From Pseudomonas sp. B21_DOA (GTDB taxonomy: Bacteria > Pseudomonadota > Gammaproteobacteria > Pseudomonadales > Pseudomonadaceae): 64,000 bases of DNA. This document shows, piece by piece, positions 63,145 through 64,000 of this stretch. Each line of letters begins with the position of its first letter. Position 1 is the stretch's first letter. Where the stretch lies: the NCBI GenBank assembly GCA_030544685.1, contig CP086683.1, forward strand, positions 5,270,001-5,334,000. Reading direction: 5' to 3'. A program made the position numbers and the translations under genes. The notes under the pieces were generated by a model. It ran no database searches, was not told the origin of the DNA, and was given only the letters and a program-made list of their open reading frames with translations.

Positions 63145-63569
63145 TGGCGAAGAAGCCGAAAGTTCTGCCCTCGGTGGCGTGGCTTGAGCCACGGGTCAAG
63201 GCGATGCGCGTGCTCAGCCTGCTGAGCTTTTTCGCCCTCGCCGGCTTGCTGGCCGCTTATTATCTGCTGTTCGCCGACCTGCATGGCGCGCGGCCGTGGG
63301 TGATTCTGCTGGTCGAGCTGATCCCGTGGCTGGTCCTCGCCCCGGCGATGATCATGGGCAGCGCCCGTGGTCATTCGTGGATGTGTTTTGTGGTGAACCT
63401 GTATTTCATCAAAGGCGCACTGGCGGCGTACGATCCCAACCGGCAGCTGTTCGGCCTGCTGGAAATGGCCGCGAGCCTGGCGGTGTTCTGCTCGGCGCTG
63501 CTGTATGTGCGCTGGCGCTATCAGTTGAATCGCAAATTGGCGGGCGAAGGCGAGATCAGCGTCGCCTGA
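63144..63569 (+). CDS. DUF2069 domain-containing membrane protein
   Basis: A 141-residue protein with a basic N terminus (M-A-K-K-P-K) and four hydrophobic segments (about 25-45, 52-72, 78-98 and 105-125). It matches DUF2069, which follows wrbA in pseudomonads. Function unknown. Confidence 0.9.
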
Positions 63570-63576
63570 CCAAGCG

Positions 63577-63602
63577 CTTTCGCGAGCAGGCTCGCTCCCA
63601 CA
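63577..63602. repeat. Single REP unit
   Basis: TTTCGCGAGCAGGCTCGCTC begins near 63578, directly after the DUF2069 stop, and joins the larger inverted element at 63604. Confidence 0.8.
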
Positions 63603-63603
63603 T

Positions 63604-63710
63604 GATCGTTCCCACGCTCCGCGTGGGAATGCATCCCGTGACGCTCTGCGTCACAGTGGACGCGGAGCGTCCATGGCGGCATTCCCACGCGGAGCATGGG
63701 AACGATCGGA
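63604..63710. repeat. Nested inverted repeat, GATCGTTCCCACGC family
   Basis: The outer arms are GATCGTTCCCACGCTCCGCG at 63604 and its inverse ending GCATGGGAACGATC at 63710. Inside are a GTGACGCTCTGCGTCAC hairpin and a GGACGCGGAGCGTCC palindrome. The whole 107-bp element can fold into a multi-branched structure. A short relative occurs at 47094-47124. Confidence 0.8.
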
Positions 63711-63715
63711 TTGAC

Positions 63716-64000
63716 TCAATGGTTGACGGTATAGGCGAGCATCATCGAAATCTGGCTCATCGGCCGGCCGCCGCTCTGTTCGTGCCACTGGTTGAAGGCG
63801 TTCTGCACCGTTGCCAGATCACGCTGGCTGGTCGGCACTTTGTCGACGATCTTCTGCGCATTCAGCGCCGCGACCACGTCGTAGCTGGGCACGAACGTGT
63901 CCTTGCCGACCATGCGCAAAAAGCGTGGCGCCGACAGCCCGCCGAGTTGGTGGCCGTGTTTCTTCAGGTATGTCCACAGGCCGACGATATCGGTCACCGG
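63716..64000 (-). CDS. DNA-3-methyladenine glycosylase I, C-terminal part
   Basis: The last 94 codons of a gene that starts outside the window. The segment has T-D-I-V-G-L-W-T-Y-L-K-K-H-G near the start and ends S-M-M-L-A-Y-T-V-N-H. I recognise this as the C-terminal part of the Tag-like family in pseudomonads, which removes 3-methyladenine from DNA. No catalytic residue is visible in this part, so the assignment rests on overall similarity. The GTG at 63997 is internal, not a start. Confidence 0.7.
   Translation of the reverse strand, partial: PVTDIVGLWTYLKKHGHQLGGLSAPRFLRMVGKDTFVPSYDVVAALNAQKIVDKVPTSQRDLATVQNAFNQWHEQSGGRPMSQISMMLAYTVNH

Overview
The window is chromosomal DNA from a fluorescent Pseudomonas, most likely the P. 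fluorescens group. The evidence is high GC, dense REP elements of the GTGGGAGCGAGCCTGCTCGC type, and gene neighbourhoods that match P. aeruginosa PAO1 blocks as I remember them: murB-kdsB-lpxK-exbDB-comEC, gpsA to fabA-fabB, and mazG-relA-rlmD-cysM-gacS-ldhA. There is no prophage, transposase, integrase, CRISPR array or rRNA. Function is mostly core metabolism, envelope biogenesis and signalling.

Layout. 1-530: end of an isoquinoline-oxidoreductase-type pair. 820-7675 (minus): cell wall, LPS and ExbBD operon plus the DNA-uptake channel ComEC. 7.8-14.8 kb: DUF2062 protein, ABC-2 exporter, GST, transglutaminase, large acyl-CoA dehydrogenase. 14.8-15.4 kb: repeats. 15.4-18.7 kb: LysR / AlaX / Fe(II)-2OG oxygenase / LysE exporter, the most suggestive accessory cassette. 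18.8-21.2 kb: M20 peptidase and a Glu-Gly-Glu-Gly tRNA operon. 21.5-31 kb: membrane-anchored hypothetical, chemoreceptor, MocR-type regulator, two oxidoreductases, pyrF, a two-component pair. 31.1-31.8 kb: an intergenic region made almost wholly of repeats. 31.8-39.8 kb: PerM-type transporter, DUF4892, a lipid/acyl cluster (two alpha/beta hydrolases, hotdog thioesterase, acyl-CoA ligase), sixA, gpsA. 40-45 kb: a tightly coupled TonB receptor / orphan periplasmic binding protein / hybrid histidine kinase operon beside fabA-fabB. 47-64 kb: DUF2058, mazG, relA, rlmD, cysM, a two-component pair, gacS, ldhA, small envelope proteins, tlpA, arsC, wrbA and the end of a DNA-3-methyladenine glycosylase gene.

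The most important caution is that 13 genes are broken by 15 single-base indels. Each broken gene returns to a whole number of codons and a family-typical length when the one or two indels are undone. Most indels are one-base losses in short homopolymers, and three are the same change (GGGCGA to GGGGA). This looks like uncorrected sequencing or assembly error, not gene decay, although several entries are typed pseudogene because the frame is broken as given.

The main themes are: (i) envelope supply (murB, kdsB, lpxK, fabAB, gpsA); (ii) global regulation, with relA, gacS and a PA1611-like hybrid kinase within about 16 kb; (iii) two candidate systems for follow-up, the AlaX/oxygenase/LysE cassette and the TonB receptor/binding protein/hybrid kinase operon. 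The repeats are concentrated between convergent genes.
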